DNA of 59,293 nucleotides from Lysobacteraceae bacterium (GTDB lineage: Bacteria; Pseudomonadota; Gammaproteobacteria; Xanthomonadales; Ahniellaceae): contig PVBP01000009.1 in the NCBI GenBank assembly GCA_002995625.1, positions 1 to 59,293 of the forward strand, in the 5' to 3' direction. Shown here one piece after another: positions 15,969 to 23,931 of this stretch (positions are counted from its first letter, which is position 1; each line of letters begins with the position of its first letter). The notes beneath the pieces were generated by a model that saw nothing but the letters and a program-made list of their open reading frames with translations, searched no databases and was not told the origin of the DNA. Position numbers and translations under genes: made by a program.

Positions 15969-18059
15969 TCAAGCGATCGCTCGTGCCTTCAGCCGCGCTT
16001 CGTCCTTGAGCCCCTTCAACACCCCGAACGGCGTGGCCTGGCCGGGGTCGCCGAGGTACTGACGCGCGACCTGGTGGAAGTCGCCGGGGCTGAGGCCCTC
16101 AAGCGCGTCCAGCTGGGGCGCGAGTTCGTCGGGGTTGTCCCAGCCGAAGTATTCGCCAAGCCGGCGCCACAGCGCGCGGCGCTGCTCGGCGGTCGGGGGG
16201 CGCAGTTCGACCTTGTGCTCGATGCGGCGCATCACGGCGCCGTCGATGCGCTCGAACAGGTTGGTCGTCAGCACGACCACGCCGCGATGGGTATCGAGCG
16301 CGGTCAGCAGGGCATTGACCTGGGTGAGCTCCCAGCTGCGCTCGAGGCCACGACGCTCGGAGAGCAGGCCCTCGACCTCGTCGATCAGCAGCACGGCATC
16401 GTTCGCGGCCGCGCGGGCGAAGGCGTCGGCGATGGCGTGCTCGGTCATCCCGACGCAGGGCATCAGCAGGTCGCTGCCGGTGCGGACCTCGAGAGGCTTC
16501 TCCAGCGCGTCGGCCAGCGCCCTCGCGAACGAGGATTTCCCGGTGCCCGGTCGCCCATGGAGCAGGAAGCGCCCTTGGCCGCTGCGCGCGCAGCGCTCCA
16601 CGAGCGGGGCCAGCGGCCGGTCGGGATTGAGCCAGTTGAGCCGGAAGGGGCCGAGAGGCTCGATCGCCGGAGGCGGTACCGGGGGCAGGCCGATCGCGCG
16701 GCGCAGCTCGCTGGCCTGGCGCTCGACCATCGCGGCGATGCCGACGCCATCGGGCAACGCCTGCGCCAGCCGCGCGAGGGAGTCGAGGTGCGCGGGCTGC
16801 ATGCCGGGCAGTCCTGCCAGCCGGGCCTGCAGTTCTTCCGGGACGCTCGTGCCGGCGAAGGCGCGTGCGGCGATGCGGCGACGCACCGGGAGCGGTGGCT
16901 CGTCGAGGCGCAGGATCAGGTCGATGCGCCGCAGCGCGGCCGGGTGCAGGCCGCCGATCGAGTTGCCGACCCAGATCGTCGGCAGCGGATTGGCCTTGAG
17001 CACGTCGAGCAGCCAGCCCTTGCGGTCCGAGCCGCCGCGCTTCGGCGCGAGGCCGAACAGGCTCAGGAACGACTCGGGCTCGGGGAAGAGATCGTCGGCT
17101 TCGTCGACCAGCAGCAGCGTGTCGGCCTGGTGCCCGAGCGCCGCGTGCGCGAGGCGGACGTTCGACAGGCGCTTGTAGGCGCCGAGCGGGTCCCCGTCGC
17201 CGTCGCGGTGATCCAGCTCCAGCAGTCGCGCGCCGAGGTGGCGGGCCAGCGCGCGGCACAGCTCGGTCTTGCCGCTGCCGGGCGCGCCGTGGATCAGCAC
17301 GTTCACGCCCGCGCGGCGCTCGGCCAGGGCGCGCGCGAGATGCGCGAGCCAGCCGGGCAGCAGGTCGCGGAGGTGCGGATAGTCGTCGAGCGTCAGCGTG
17401 GCCTCCGCGCTCGGCCGGATCGCGCTGGCGAAGAAGTCGTCGATCGACGCCGAGCCGGACTCGACGATCCGGCGCAGCCGGTGGTCGACCTCGTAGGCCT
17501 CGACGCTGCGCAGGCCCGATCCGCCATCGACGAGCCCCAGCGCGACCAGGCGGCCCTGGCTCGACAGCGCCGCCGAGACCTCGGCGGGCGACGTCCCGGT
17601 CCAGCGCGCGAGCAGCCGCTCGAGCTGAAACGCGCGGCCCTCAAGCACCGAATGGAGCGCCCGCGTGAAGATCGGATCGAGGTCGCGCACCAGCAGGATC
17701 CCGAGCAACTGCCGATCGAGCTCGGGCAGGGAGAGCCGGTCCGCGAGCGGCGCGAGCGCCGGAAAGACCTCCTCGAAGGGCGGGCTCGGCTCGCGGCGAC
17801 GCGTCGCCAAGAGGCGATCCAGTCGCCCCTTCCCCGGTCGGCTGCTCGCGGCCGCGCCCGTGGGCACCAGGTCGTCGAACAGCTGCCAGATCGGCGCGTC
17901 GGCGTCCTCCTCGTGCTCGCGGCGGACCTCGCGGCTGAGCCCGATCGCGGCGACGGTGTCCTTGAGCAGCGTGCGGGCGATGGCGCGGATTTCGCTCGCG
18001 CCGGGCAGGGTCGGATCGAGGTCCTCGAGCGAGGTCCAAAGGCGGCTGCGGCGTGGCAT
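15969..18059 (-). CDS. double AAA-domain ATPase (696 aa)
   Basis: Two AAA modules are visible. The first has Walker A 'HGAPGSGKT' (257-265) and Walker B 'LLLVDEADDLF' (about 315-325). The second has 'HGRPGTGKS' (501-509) and 'VLLIDEVEGLL'. The N-terminal 220 residues look helical and winged-helix-like. No protease domain or membrane anchor is seen. ATG 18,059 begins 'MPRRSRLW'; the 20 codons upstream would run into the palindromic operator and are rejected. It is divergent from WYL regulator 2 and is probably the first gene of the operon continuing into the 442-aa, PLD, SNF2 and DUF2779 genes. It probably acts as an NTP-driven remodeller or switch. Confidence 0.85.
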   Translation of the reverse strand: MPRRSRLWTSLEDLDPTLPGASEIRAIARTLLKDTVAAIGLSREVRREHEEDADAPIWQLFDDLVPTGAAASSRPGKGRLDRLLATRRREPSPPFEEVFPALAPLADRLSLPELDRQLLGILLVRDLDPIFTRALHSVLEGRAFQLERLLARWTGTSPAEVSAALSSQGRLVALGLVDGGSGLRSVEAYEVDHRLRRIVESGSASIDDFFASAIRPSAEATLTLDDYPHLRDLLPGWLAHLARALAERRAGVNVLIHGAPGSGKTELCRALARHLGARLLELDHRDGDGDPLGAYKRLSNVRLAHAALGHQADTLLLVDEADDLFPEPESFLSLFGLAPKRGGSDRKGWLLDVLKANPLPTIWVGNSIGGLHPAALRRIDLILRLDEPPLPVRRRIAARAFAGTSVPEELQARLAGLPGMQPAHLDSLARLAQALPDGVGIAAMVERQASELRRAIGLPPVPPPAIEPLGPFRLNWLNPDRPLAPLVERCARSGQGRFLLHGRPGTGKSSFARALADALEKPLEVRTGSDLLMPCVGMTEHAIADAFARAAANDAVLLIDEVEGLLSERRGLERSWELTQVNALLTALDTHRGVVVLTTNLFERIDGAVMRRIEHKVELRPPTAEQRRALWRRLGEYFGWDNPDELAPQLDALEGLSPGDFHQVARQYLGDPGQATPFGVLKGLKDEARLKARAIA

Positions 18060-18091
18060 GGTCGTGCTCCGGATGGGATACGTCCAGCGTA

Positions 18092-18119
18092 CGCATCGAT
18101 GCGACAGAATCTGTCGCAT
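18092..18119. promoter_or_regulatory. overlapping palindromes between the AAA ATPase and WYL regulator 2
   Basis: CGCATCGATGCG (18,092-18,103) is self-complementary. It overlaps a perfect palindrome at 18,099-18,119, whose ATGCGACAGA arm is followed by one A and then the exact reverse complement. The larger palindrome lies 40 bp upstream of the AAA start codon, where a repressor would block transcription. WYL regulators such as BrxR bind inverted repeats in divergent promoters. I infer this is the operator for the divergently encoded WYL regulator 2, possibly autoregulatory. Confidence 0.6.
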
Positions 18120-18140
18120 GCCGACCGCCTCATGGGAGCG

Positions 18141-18190
18141 CCAGCAGGCTGTCGAAGGTCAGCCTGCTGGGCGAGCCAGCGATGGCTCGC
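18141..18190. repeat. two tandem perfect hairpins (REP-like)
   Basis: The first has arms CCAGCAGGCTG and CAGCCTGCTGG (11 bp) around an 8-nt loop at 18,141-18,170. It is followed without a gap by GCGAGCCA and TGGCTCGC (8 bp) around a GCGA tetraloop at 18,171-18,190. They lie in the leader region of WYL regulator 2. There is no U-tract, so they are not typical terminators. They could be REP-type elements or a structured 5' leader. Confidence 0.6.
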
Positions 18191-18261
18191 GCCGGGAAAG
18201 CGCGCCGGAGGCGCACTCGTCGCCGGAATGCTGAAGGACAGGCCGAAAGGGCCGGGAGGGG

Positions 18262-19269
18262 ATGATGAAGACGCGAAACATGGCTCCGCGCGGGCGGCAG
18301 GAAACGGTGTTCCGGCTGCTCCCGCGCCCGGGGGAGGCCCGGATCTCGGCGGCCACGATCCGCGAGCGACTCGAAGCCCGCGGCCACGACGTCGACCTGC
18401 GCACGGTGCAGCGCGATCTCGTGGCGCTGGAGCAGGCGGGATTGGCGGGAAGCGACGGGCGCAAGCCCGCCGGGTGGTGTCGCGCGAGCCGGTTGGTGCC
18501 GAGCCTCGATGCGCGGAGCGAGAGCGTGGCGCTGGCGCTCGTGGTGCTCGAGCGGCACGCGGCGCACCTGTTGCCGCCGTCCGTGCTGAAGGAACTCAAG
18601 CCCCATCTGGACGAGGCGCGACGTGCCTTTGCCGATCGGCCGCAGGCGAGCTTTGCGCGCTGGGCCGAGCGCATCGCGGTGATCCCTCGCATGCAGCCTC
18701 TGATCCCGCCGGCGGTGGCGCCCGCCGTGCTCGAGACCGTGCTGGAGGCGCTGGCGACCGGGCTCGTGCTGGAGATCGACTACCGCGCTCGCGACAAGCC
18801 CGAGAAGACCCATCGGCTGCATCCGGCGGGCATCGTCGCGCGCGAGGGGGAATTCATCCTCGTCGCATTCTTCGCCGGCAATGAGCGGGTCTATCAGTTC
18901 CAGTTGCACCGGATGCGGCGCGCGCGGCCGACCAGCGAGCGGGCGCGGATCCCGGGCGGATTCGATCTCGCCGCCTACGCCGCGAGCGCCGAGATGGGCT
19001 TCGGCACGGGCCAGATCATCCGGCTCGAAGCGATCTTCGACGAGTCCGGCTACCTCTTCGAGGACCTGAAGCTCGCCCCGGAGCAGACCTGCGAGCGGCG
19101 CGAGCTGAAGGACGGCGCCGTGCGCTACCACGTCACCGCGACGCTCGAGGACTCCGCCCGGCTCGACTGGTTCCTCAACGGCTTCGGCGACGGCCTGATC
19201 CGGCGCAAGAAGACGGTGATCGGCAAGGCCGCCTTCGGCGCAGCGAGCCGTCAGCGCCCGTCCGACTGA
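18262..19269 (+). CDS. WYL-domain transcriptional regulator 2
   Basis: The 335-aa protein has an N-terminal winged helix with 'DVDLRTVQRDLVALEQAG' (about 42-60), the recognition-helix signature of WYL regulators. The WYL core (about 155-235) includes 'LVLEIDYRARDKPEK', 'HPAGIVAREGEFILVAFF' and 'VYQFQLHRMRRARPT'. A WCX-like C-terminal part ends in 'DWFLNGFGDGLIRRKK'. It is transcribed away from the AAA ATPase across a palindrome-rich region, the standard layout of a defence-operon repressor. An 86-bp stretch of its 3' end is repeated downstream at 20,062-20,147. Confidence 0.9.
   Translation: MMKTRNMAPRGRQETVFRLLPRPGEARISAATIRERLEARGHDVDLRTVQRDLVALEQAGLAGSDGRKPAGWCRASRLVPSLDARSESVALALVVLERHAAHLLPPSVLKELKPHLDEARRAFADRPQASFARWAERIAVIPRMQPLIPPAVAPAVLETVLEALATGLVLEIDYRARDKPEKTHRLHPAGIVAREGEFILVAFFAGNERVYQFQLHRMRRARPTSERARIPGGFDLAAYAASAEMGFGTGQIIRLEAIFDESGYLFEDLKLAPEQTCERRELKDGAVRYHVTATLEDSARLDWFLNGFGDGLIRRKKTVIGKAAFGAASRQRPSD
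19142..19227 (+). repeat. 86-bp direct repeat, copy 1 (inside the WYL regulator 2 gene)
   Basis: These 86 bases encode the segment 'LEDSARLDWFLNGF...' of WYL regulator 2. They recur at 20,062-20,147 with one substitution (A at 19,219 versus G at 20,139). The two copies are 920 bp apart. Confidence 0.9.
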
Positions 19270-19310
19270 GGGTTTCCTTCGGTTGTCGAACCGCCATCAC
19301 CGATTCGCGC

Positions 19311-20018
19311 TCACCGCGGTCGAACGATCTCGACGGGTCTCTCCAGCACGCGGAGATCATCGGTCCAGCCGCTCCGAAGCAGAGCCAACCCGATCAGCGA
19401 GATCGCCTCGTCGCCCGCGCGCGGACCGAGGCTCCGTGGCGCGCCCTCGCGCCAGCGGGCGATGAAGGTTTCCGCGCCGATCGCGGCATCGCGCGCGTGT
19501 TCGCCGACCCCCTCCGGCAGGCTGATCCGGGTCTTCTTGTCATCGCCCGAGACGAAGGCCTCCCAGAGCAGCAGTCCGCGTGGATCGGCCCTGAAACCGT
19601 CGAGGTCGAGTGCCAGCGGGATGTCGCGCGGCGAGCACCCGGCTTGGCGAAGCGTTCTCGCGATCTCGCGCAGGGTCCACGTCGTCATCGGCAGGCTGCT
19701 CGCGAGCACGGTCGCGCCGCCACTGGCGCTCCACGGACGGTTGCCCTCGTCGGGCCGACCAGAGGTCAGTTCCGTCTCGTTTGCGGCTAGCGGGATCCAC
19801 AGCGGGCACTCGAAGCCGAGCGCCACGGCATGCCCCGCGACCAGCCGCTCGACGACACAGCGTCCGAGCTCGCTCGGGAGCGTGCCGTGGGCATCGAGAC
19901 GATCGGCAGCACGGTCTTTGCCGACCGCGAGCGCCGCCCAGCCAAACCTGCCGGCCTTGACCGACCCTATGTCGGCGCAGACGACCGTCAGTGCCGTGCC
20001 AGTTCGATCGGCCTCCAT
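19311..20018 (-). CDS. hypothetical protein, possibly RNase H-like (235 aa)
   Basis: The protein begins near a beta strand with 'VVCADIGSVKAGRFGWA'. It then has 'AVALGFECPLWIPLA' (an acidic residue after a strand), and toward the end 'GEHARDAAIGAETFIARW'. Acidic residues in this order recall RNase H-fold nucleases of the DUF429 type, but the match is weak and function is unproven. It is encoded opposite to WYL regulator 2, convergent with it, and lies exactly between two copies of an 86-bp direct repeat. The segment therefore may have arrived as a unit. Confidence 0.65.
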   Translation of the reverse strand: MEADRTGTALTVVCADIGSVKAGRFGWAALAVGKDRAADRLDAHGTLPSELGRCVVERLVAGHAVALGFECPLWIPLAANETELTSGRPDEGNRPWSASGGATVLASSLPMTTWTLREIARTLRQAGCSPRDIPLALDLDGFRADPRGLLLWEAFVSGDDKKTRISLPEGVGEHARDAAIGAETFIARWREGAPRSLGPRAGDEAISLIGLALLRSGWTDDLRVLERPVEIVRPR

Positions 20019-20061
20019 GAACGCTCCTCTCGATCAGCCGGCGGCCAGTTGTCTCGCGGCG

Positions 20062-20147
20062 CGCTCGAGGACTCCGCCCGGCTCGACTGGTTCCTCAACG
20101 GCTTCGGCGACGGCCTGATCCGGCGCAAGAAGACGGTGGTCGGCAAG
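20062..20147 (+). repeat. 86-bp direct repeat, copy 2 (WYL gene remnant)
   Basis: The sequence matches 19,142-19,227 except for one base and still reads as the WYL regulator C-terminal peptide, but no WYL gene surrounds it. It is either the remnant of a duplicated WYL gene or a repeat created when the intervening 0.9 kb was inserted. Confidence 0.9.
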
Positions 20148-20226
20148 CCGGGGGCTCGCATCCGGAAGGCCGAAGGATGTCACTCAGCAGCGATGGTGCG
20201 CGCCAGCGCCCGAGCGGCGCGGCCGA

Positions 20227-20757
20227 TCAGAAGCCGCGGCCCTGACGCGCGTCGACAGGCGGCTCGTTGCGATCGAACCCGCTGGACTCGAGGCCGAACT
20301 CGATCTCGAGAGGCTCGTGCCTGTCGACCTGGATCCGACCTTCCCGCAGCAGATCGATCGGGCCTTCCTCCTCGCTGATCGCGACCGCGGATCGAATGAC
20401 CATCGGCCCGCCGATGCACGGCCATTCAAAGCTAGAACGGCCATATCGATTCGCGTTGTAGCCCCCGATGCTGTCGATCAGGATCTCATCGGAGAGCTCG
20501 ACCCCGCCCGACCGATCGGGGATGTCGACCTGGATTCGCACGTCGCGGAGCTCGGGACCCGGAAGTGGGGCGTCGAACTTGAAGTCGTAAATGCAAAAGC
20601 CCATTCCCGCCCAGGTCGTATCGGTGTGCGATATCCAGAGGTAGGCGTCTGGCTTCGACCGATCCTTGGATGTGTCCGTTGGAATTTCGACTTCCGGCTT
20701 GTTGCAGCCAGCCAACGCCAGGACGATGAGGGCTACCGGGAAGCTCTTGCGTCGCAC
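20227..20757 (-). CDS. putative lipoprotein (176 aa)
   Basis: A basic N-terminus 'VRRKSF' and a hydrophobic stretch end in the lipobox 'LALAGC', so the mature protein should begin with an acylated Cys. The rest is beta-rich, with Asp/Glu-rich segments and several Cys, and I do not recognise a domain. I prefer the GTG at 20,757, preceded by AGGA, because it places the charged residues right before the signal helix; an ATG nine codons upstream (20,784) is possible. It is probably a cell-envelope protein. Confidence 0.65.
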   Translation of the reverse strand: MRRKSFPVALIVLALAGCNKPEVEIPTDTSKDRSKPDAYLWISHTDTTWAGMGFCIYDFKFDAPLPGPELRDVRIQVDIPDRSGGVELSDEILIDSIGGYNANRYGRSSFEWPCIGGPMVIRSAVAISEEEGPIDLLREGRIQVDRHEPLEIEFGLESSGFDRNEPPVDARQGRGF

Positions 20758-20963
20758 GTCATCCTCGCTTTGTCGCCATTGCACGAAGGCCTCAGCGGTT
20801 GTGGCGCGATTGGCGACGACGCCCGAGCCCTGACGCCTCGTCGCGAGTATACGGATTCGTGTACCCGTTCGCAGTGATGCACGCTCTGCGGGCCTGCGCT
20901 GCCCCGCGGGATTCGAAGCAGTCAGGTCTGGAGTCCGATTAACCCGTGATGGAGATCGGACCG

Positions 20964-21224
20964 ATGAAGAAGCATTACAGCGAGGGACAGATCATCGGCT
21001 TCCTGCGTGAGGCCGACGCCGGGCTGCCGGTCAAGGAGCAATGCAGGAAGCATGGCTTCAGCGAGCCGAGCTACTACGCCCGGAAGGCCAGGTTCGGCGG
21101 CATGAACGCGTCCGACGCGCAGCGGCTGAGGGCGATGGAAGCAGAGAACACGAAGCTGAGGAAGCCGCTCGCGCACCCGATGCTCGAGATCGACGCGCTG
21201 CGCGAGGTGCTCAAGGGAAAGTAG
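20964..21224 (+). CDS. IS3-family transposase OrfA (86 aa)
   Basis: The protein has the helix-turn-helix of IS3-family OrfA: 'YSEGQIIGFLREADAGLPVK' then 'CRKHGFSEPSYYARKARFGG'. A leucine-rich coiled segment with 'LRAMEAENTKLRK' follows. It binds the IS ends and, in this family, is joined to OrfB by -1 ribosomal frameshifting near its 3' end. The ATG at 20,964 is preceded by GGAG; an upstream ATG at 20,946 is also open. Confidence 0.8.
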   Translation: MKKHYSEGQIIGFLREADAGLPVKEQCRKHGFSEPSYYARKARFGGMNASDAQRLRAMEAENTKLRKPLAHPMLEIDALREVLKGK

Positions 21225-21307
21225 TGGCCGTGGCGGCGCGTCGCGCCGTCGTGCGGCAACTGCAGGATCGAGGCTTGAGCGAACGCTAGGCCCTGCGGCT
21301 GGGGGGC

Positions 21308-22099
21308 ATGAGCGCCAGCACCCTGCGCTACCGACCTCGTGACGACGGCAACGGCCGGATGCGCGAGCGCCTGGGGGCGCTTGCCGGCCAGCACCGCCGC
21401 CACGGCTACCGGATGCTGCACAGCTGCCTGCGGATCGACCGCTGGGCGATCCACGTCAAGCGCACGGACCGGGTCTACCGCGAGGAAGGCCTGATGGTGC
21501 GCAGGCGCCGGCGCAAGAAGCTGCCGATGCCCGAGCGGCAGCCGCTGGTGCGCCCGATGCAACCCGACGAGGTGTGGCGCATGGACTTCGTGTTCGACGA
21601 GTTGGCTGACGGTCGGCGGGTGAAGGCGCTGACGATCGTGGACGACTGCAGCAAGGAATCGGTCCGGATTGCCGCGGACACGTCGCTCCCGGCCCTGTAC
21701 GTCACGCGGGTGCTCGACCAGGTCAAGGCCGAGCGTGGGCTGCCCAAGGTGATCCGCACCGACAACGGCCCGGAGTTCGCGGGCCGGACGATGCAGGCCT
21801 GGGCGGCCCGGAACGGCGTCGAACTGCGGTTCATCCAACCCGGCAAGCCGGTGCAGAACGCCTACATCGAGAGCTTCAACAGCCGCTTCCGCGACGAGTG
21901 CCTGTCGCAGCACTGGTTCGCCAGCCTGAGCCACATGCGCAGCGTCATCGACAACTGGCGCGAGGACTACAACCACCACCGCCCGCACAGCACCCTCGGG
22001 TACGTGCCGCCGGCCGTGTTCGCCGCGCGGTGCCGCCAGCATGCTGGCGGCACCGCACCAACCACCGCATCACCTACGATGCGAAGCCCCGGACTCTAG
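21308..22099 (+). pseudogene. IS3-family transposase OrfB with disrupted N-terminus
   Basis: The rve-type DDE integrase core is intact: 'VWRMDFVFDEL' (first Asp), 'VIRTDNGPEFAG' (second Asp) and 'YIESFNSRFRDECL' (Glu). In IS3 elements OrfB is made as an OrfAB fusion through a -1 frameshift. Here that frame (from about 21,226) meets TAG at 21,287-21,289, just before the conserved 'MSASTLRYRP' start region, where an Arg-type codon would be expected. The remaining ATG-started frame of 263 aa lacks the N-terminal part. The element is therefore probably unable to make full transposase. Confidence 0.7.
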
Positions 22100-22150
22100 A
22101 TCGAAGTGCTACGAACATTGGGGGCAGCGCAGTCGCGCTCGGCGCGCCGT

Positions 22151-23764
22151 TCAAGGCGGCTCCTCCCCCGACGGGCAGGCCCGGATCGCGTCATCGATCG
22201 CCGTCTCGAGCTCGCCGTCGAGAACGTGATCGGCGCGAAGGCAGGGCGCGCCCGGCGTCGCGACCACGTAGAGCGGCCAGCAGCGACCCTCGCCGAGCTC
22301 CTGCCAATGAAGGGCCGCTGCCTCGGCCACCCAGACCGGTGGCTCCAGCGCGATCAGCACGTCGATCCAGCGGCCGCTGCCGAACAGTTGGTTGCCCGGC
22401 GCCTCGGGCCGTTCGATCTCCGACGTCCCGGCGGCATCCCGGTGCCGAGCACGCTCGCCGCTGCTGGGTTCGCCATCGTTGTCGCCCGTCGGATCGGCAG
22501 GCTCCAATGCGATCACGCCACGGAAGCCCGCGCGGTCGAAAGGCTGGACGTCGCCCTCGACCCACGCCACCACATCGCCCCCGCGCGCCTGCCACTGCGC
22601 GATGCGTCCTGCGAGGCGCTCGCGCGCGGCCGCGCCGACCGCCGCGCCCACGACGACCAGCGTCCTGTCGTAGGAATAGACGCAGGCGCCCGGCGCGAAC
22701 GACAGCACGTGCCAGCCTGGCGGCGATCGTCGGTCGTGGATGCGCGCCATGCCTTCCCGCCGGCTGGGTGGCGCCTCGCGTCCATACAGCGCATAGCCCT
22801 CGCCGACCTCGCGCGTCCAGCCCGGCCACTCGCCCGCGTCGAAGTCCGCCAGCACGTAACGCCCCGCGCCGGGGACGCCGTTCGCCAGCTCGCGCAGCGT
22901 CTGCCCCATCGCGTTCCGCTGCTCGACGTGCAGGTCGCCGACCGCAAGCCCCTCTTCGAAGTACCGGATCGCCGAGCCCCAGGCCTCGTTCGACGGACGC
23001 AGGTTCGACAGCGCCGACAGGTGCAGCGCGTGGCCTGGTCGATGCCCGGTCTGCGCCGCGCGCCGACGCTGCTCGCTGGCCATCGCCCGCAGCACGTGCC
23101 AGTCGCCGTCGCCGCGATAGGACGCCGACGCGATCCGCCCGTCCCGCAACAGGCGCTCGAGCCGGCGCTGGAAGCGAGGAGACACCGTGCGCGCCGGCGG
23201 CTGGCGCCGACCGCCCGCGACGAATCGCGCGCGCTCGATCCAGTGGAAGGGATGGCTGCCGTCTCGCACCGAGGCGACGATGTGCGCCAGCAGGGGATCG
23301 AGCCCGGGCAGGTCGTCGACCGCATCGCGTGCCATCGCCAGCAGCCCGCGCGCATAGTCGCGCACCGGCGCCGAGTCGCGCAGGCCGCCCCATGCCCACT
23401 GCTCGGGCAGGTCGTCCTCGCTGCGTGGCCGCATCGCGTGGTCGAACTCGACCCACGGCAGCGGACCCGGCGGGCTGTCGACGCCGTCGGTCGACGACAG
23501 CGACGGCAACTGCCACGACAGGTGCTCGCGCACGCGGCGCGGCATCGCCTCGATCACCACCTCGATCCACGGCCACACATCGCCCGGCCGCGTCAGCAGC
23601 ATCAGCTCGTAGACCCGCCGGGCCGCGCGCGCATCGGCGATCAGATCGAGCAGCGGCCCCGCCTCCAGCCGGACCCGGAAGGGCTCCTTCCCCGCGCGCC
23701 CATCGCCATACAGACCGACGTCGATCGCCAGCACCGGTTCGAAACGCACCATCGGATCCTCCAC
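22151..23764 (-). CDS. hypothetical protein (537 aa)
   Basis: A long soluble protein without signal peptide or membrane helices. It is Trp- and Arg-rich, with phrases such as 'RPGDVWPWIEVVIEAMPRRV' near the N-terminus and 'PGWHVLSFAPGACVYSYDRT' in the middle. An acidic, low-complexity linker lies near residues 430-460. I recognise no domain. It stands alone, with the IS3 element about 50 bp beyond its stop codon, so the IS may have cut it off from former downstream genes. Confidence 0.7.
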   Translation of the reverse strand: MEDPMVRFEPVLAIDVGLYGDGRAGKEPFRVRLEAGPLLDLIADARAARRVYELMLLTRPGDVWPWIEVVIEAMPRRVREHLSWQLPSLSSTDGVDSPPGPLPWVEFDHAMRPRSEDDLPEQWAWGGLRDSAPVRDYARGLLAMARDAVDDLPGLDPLLAHIVASVRDGSHPFHWIERARFVAGGRRQPPARTVSPRFQRRLERLLRDGRIASASYRGDGDWHVLRAMASEQRRRAAQTGHRPGHALHLSALSNLRPSNEAWGSAIRYFEEGLAVGDLHVEQRNAMGQTLRELANGVPGAGRYVLADFDAGEWPGWTREVGEGYALYGREAPPSRREGMARIHDRRSPPGWHVLSFAPGACVYSYDRTLVVVGAAVGAAARERLAGRIAQWQARGGDVVAWVEGDVQPFDRAGFRGVIALEPADPTGDNDGEPSSGERARHRDAAGTSEIERPEAPGNQLFGSGRWIDVLIALEPPVWVAEAAALHWQELGEGRCWPLYVVATPGAPCLRADHVLDGELETAIDDAIRACPSGEEPP

Positions 23765-23931
23765 GAGCCCGGGGGAGGTGCAGTGTGAGGGGAGGGTGTG
23801 TCAGGGCGTGAGACGGAGATCGCCTACCGTCGTCGAGCAAGTGAACCGGTCTGGTTTTCCCGGCCGCTCCAAGACTTGAGAGGATGGGCCCCCCGGGAAA
23901 GCCGAGGCGATTCACAACGGTTCAACAGCAG

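Larger units (their letters stand above)
20925..22102 (+). mobile_element. IS3-family insertion sequence (IS407-like), probably defective
   Basis: The element contains orfA and a DDE transposase orfB in the -1 frame relative to it. Imperfect terminal inverted repeats are visible: GGTCTGGAGTCCG at 20,925-20,937 and the complement of GATCTAGAGTCCG at 22,090-22,102, 11 of 13 matching. Length is about 1.18 kb, normal for IS3. The exact ends and target duplication are uncertain. A CGAAG occurs near both sides (20,914-20,918 and 22,102-22,106) but does not align symmetrically with the repeats. An in-frame TAG interrupts the start of orfB. Confidence 0.75.

Noticed and set aside
5210-18059. BREX or a restriction-modification locus
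   Set aside because: No PglZ, BrxC-type ATPase, methyltransferase or specificity subunit is seen; WYL regulators alone are not diagnostic.
16074-18884. A 936-codon open frame on the plus strand
   Set aside because: It lies opposite the AAA ATPase, whose Walker motifs are clear, and runs into the WYL gene in another frame; low-complexity Gln/Arg/Ala sequence.
20914-22106. CGAAG as target-site duplication of the IS3 element
   Set aside because: The two copies sit at unequal distances from the inverted repeats, so the match may be chance.
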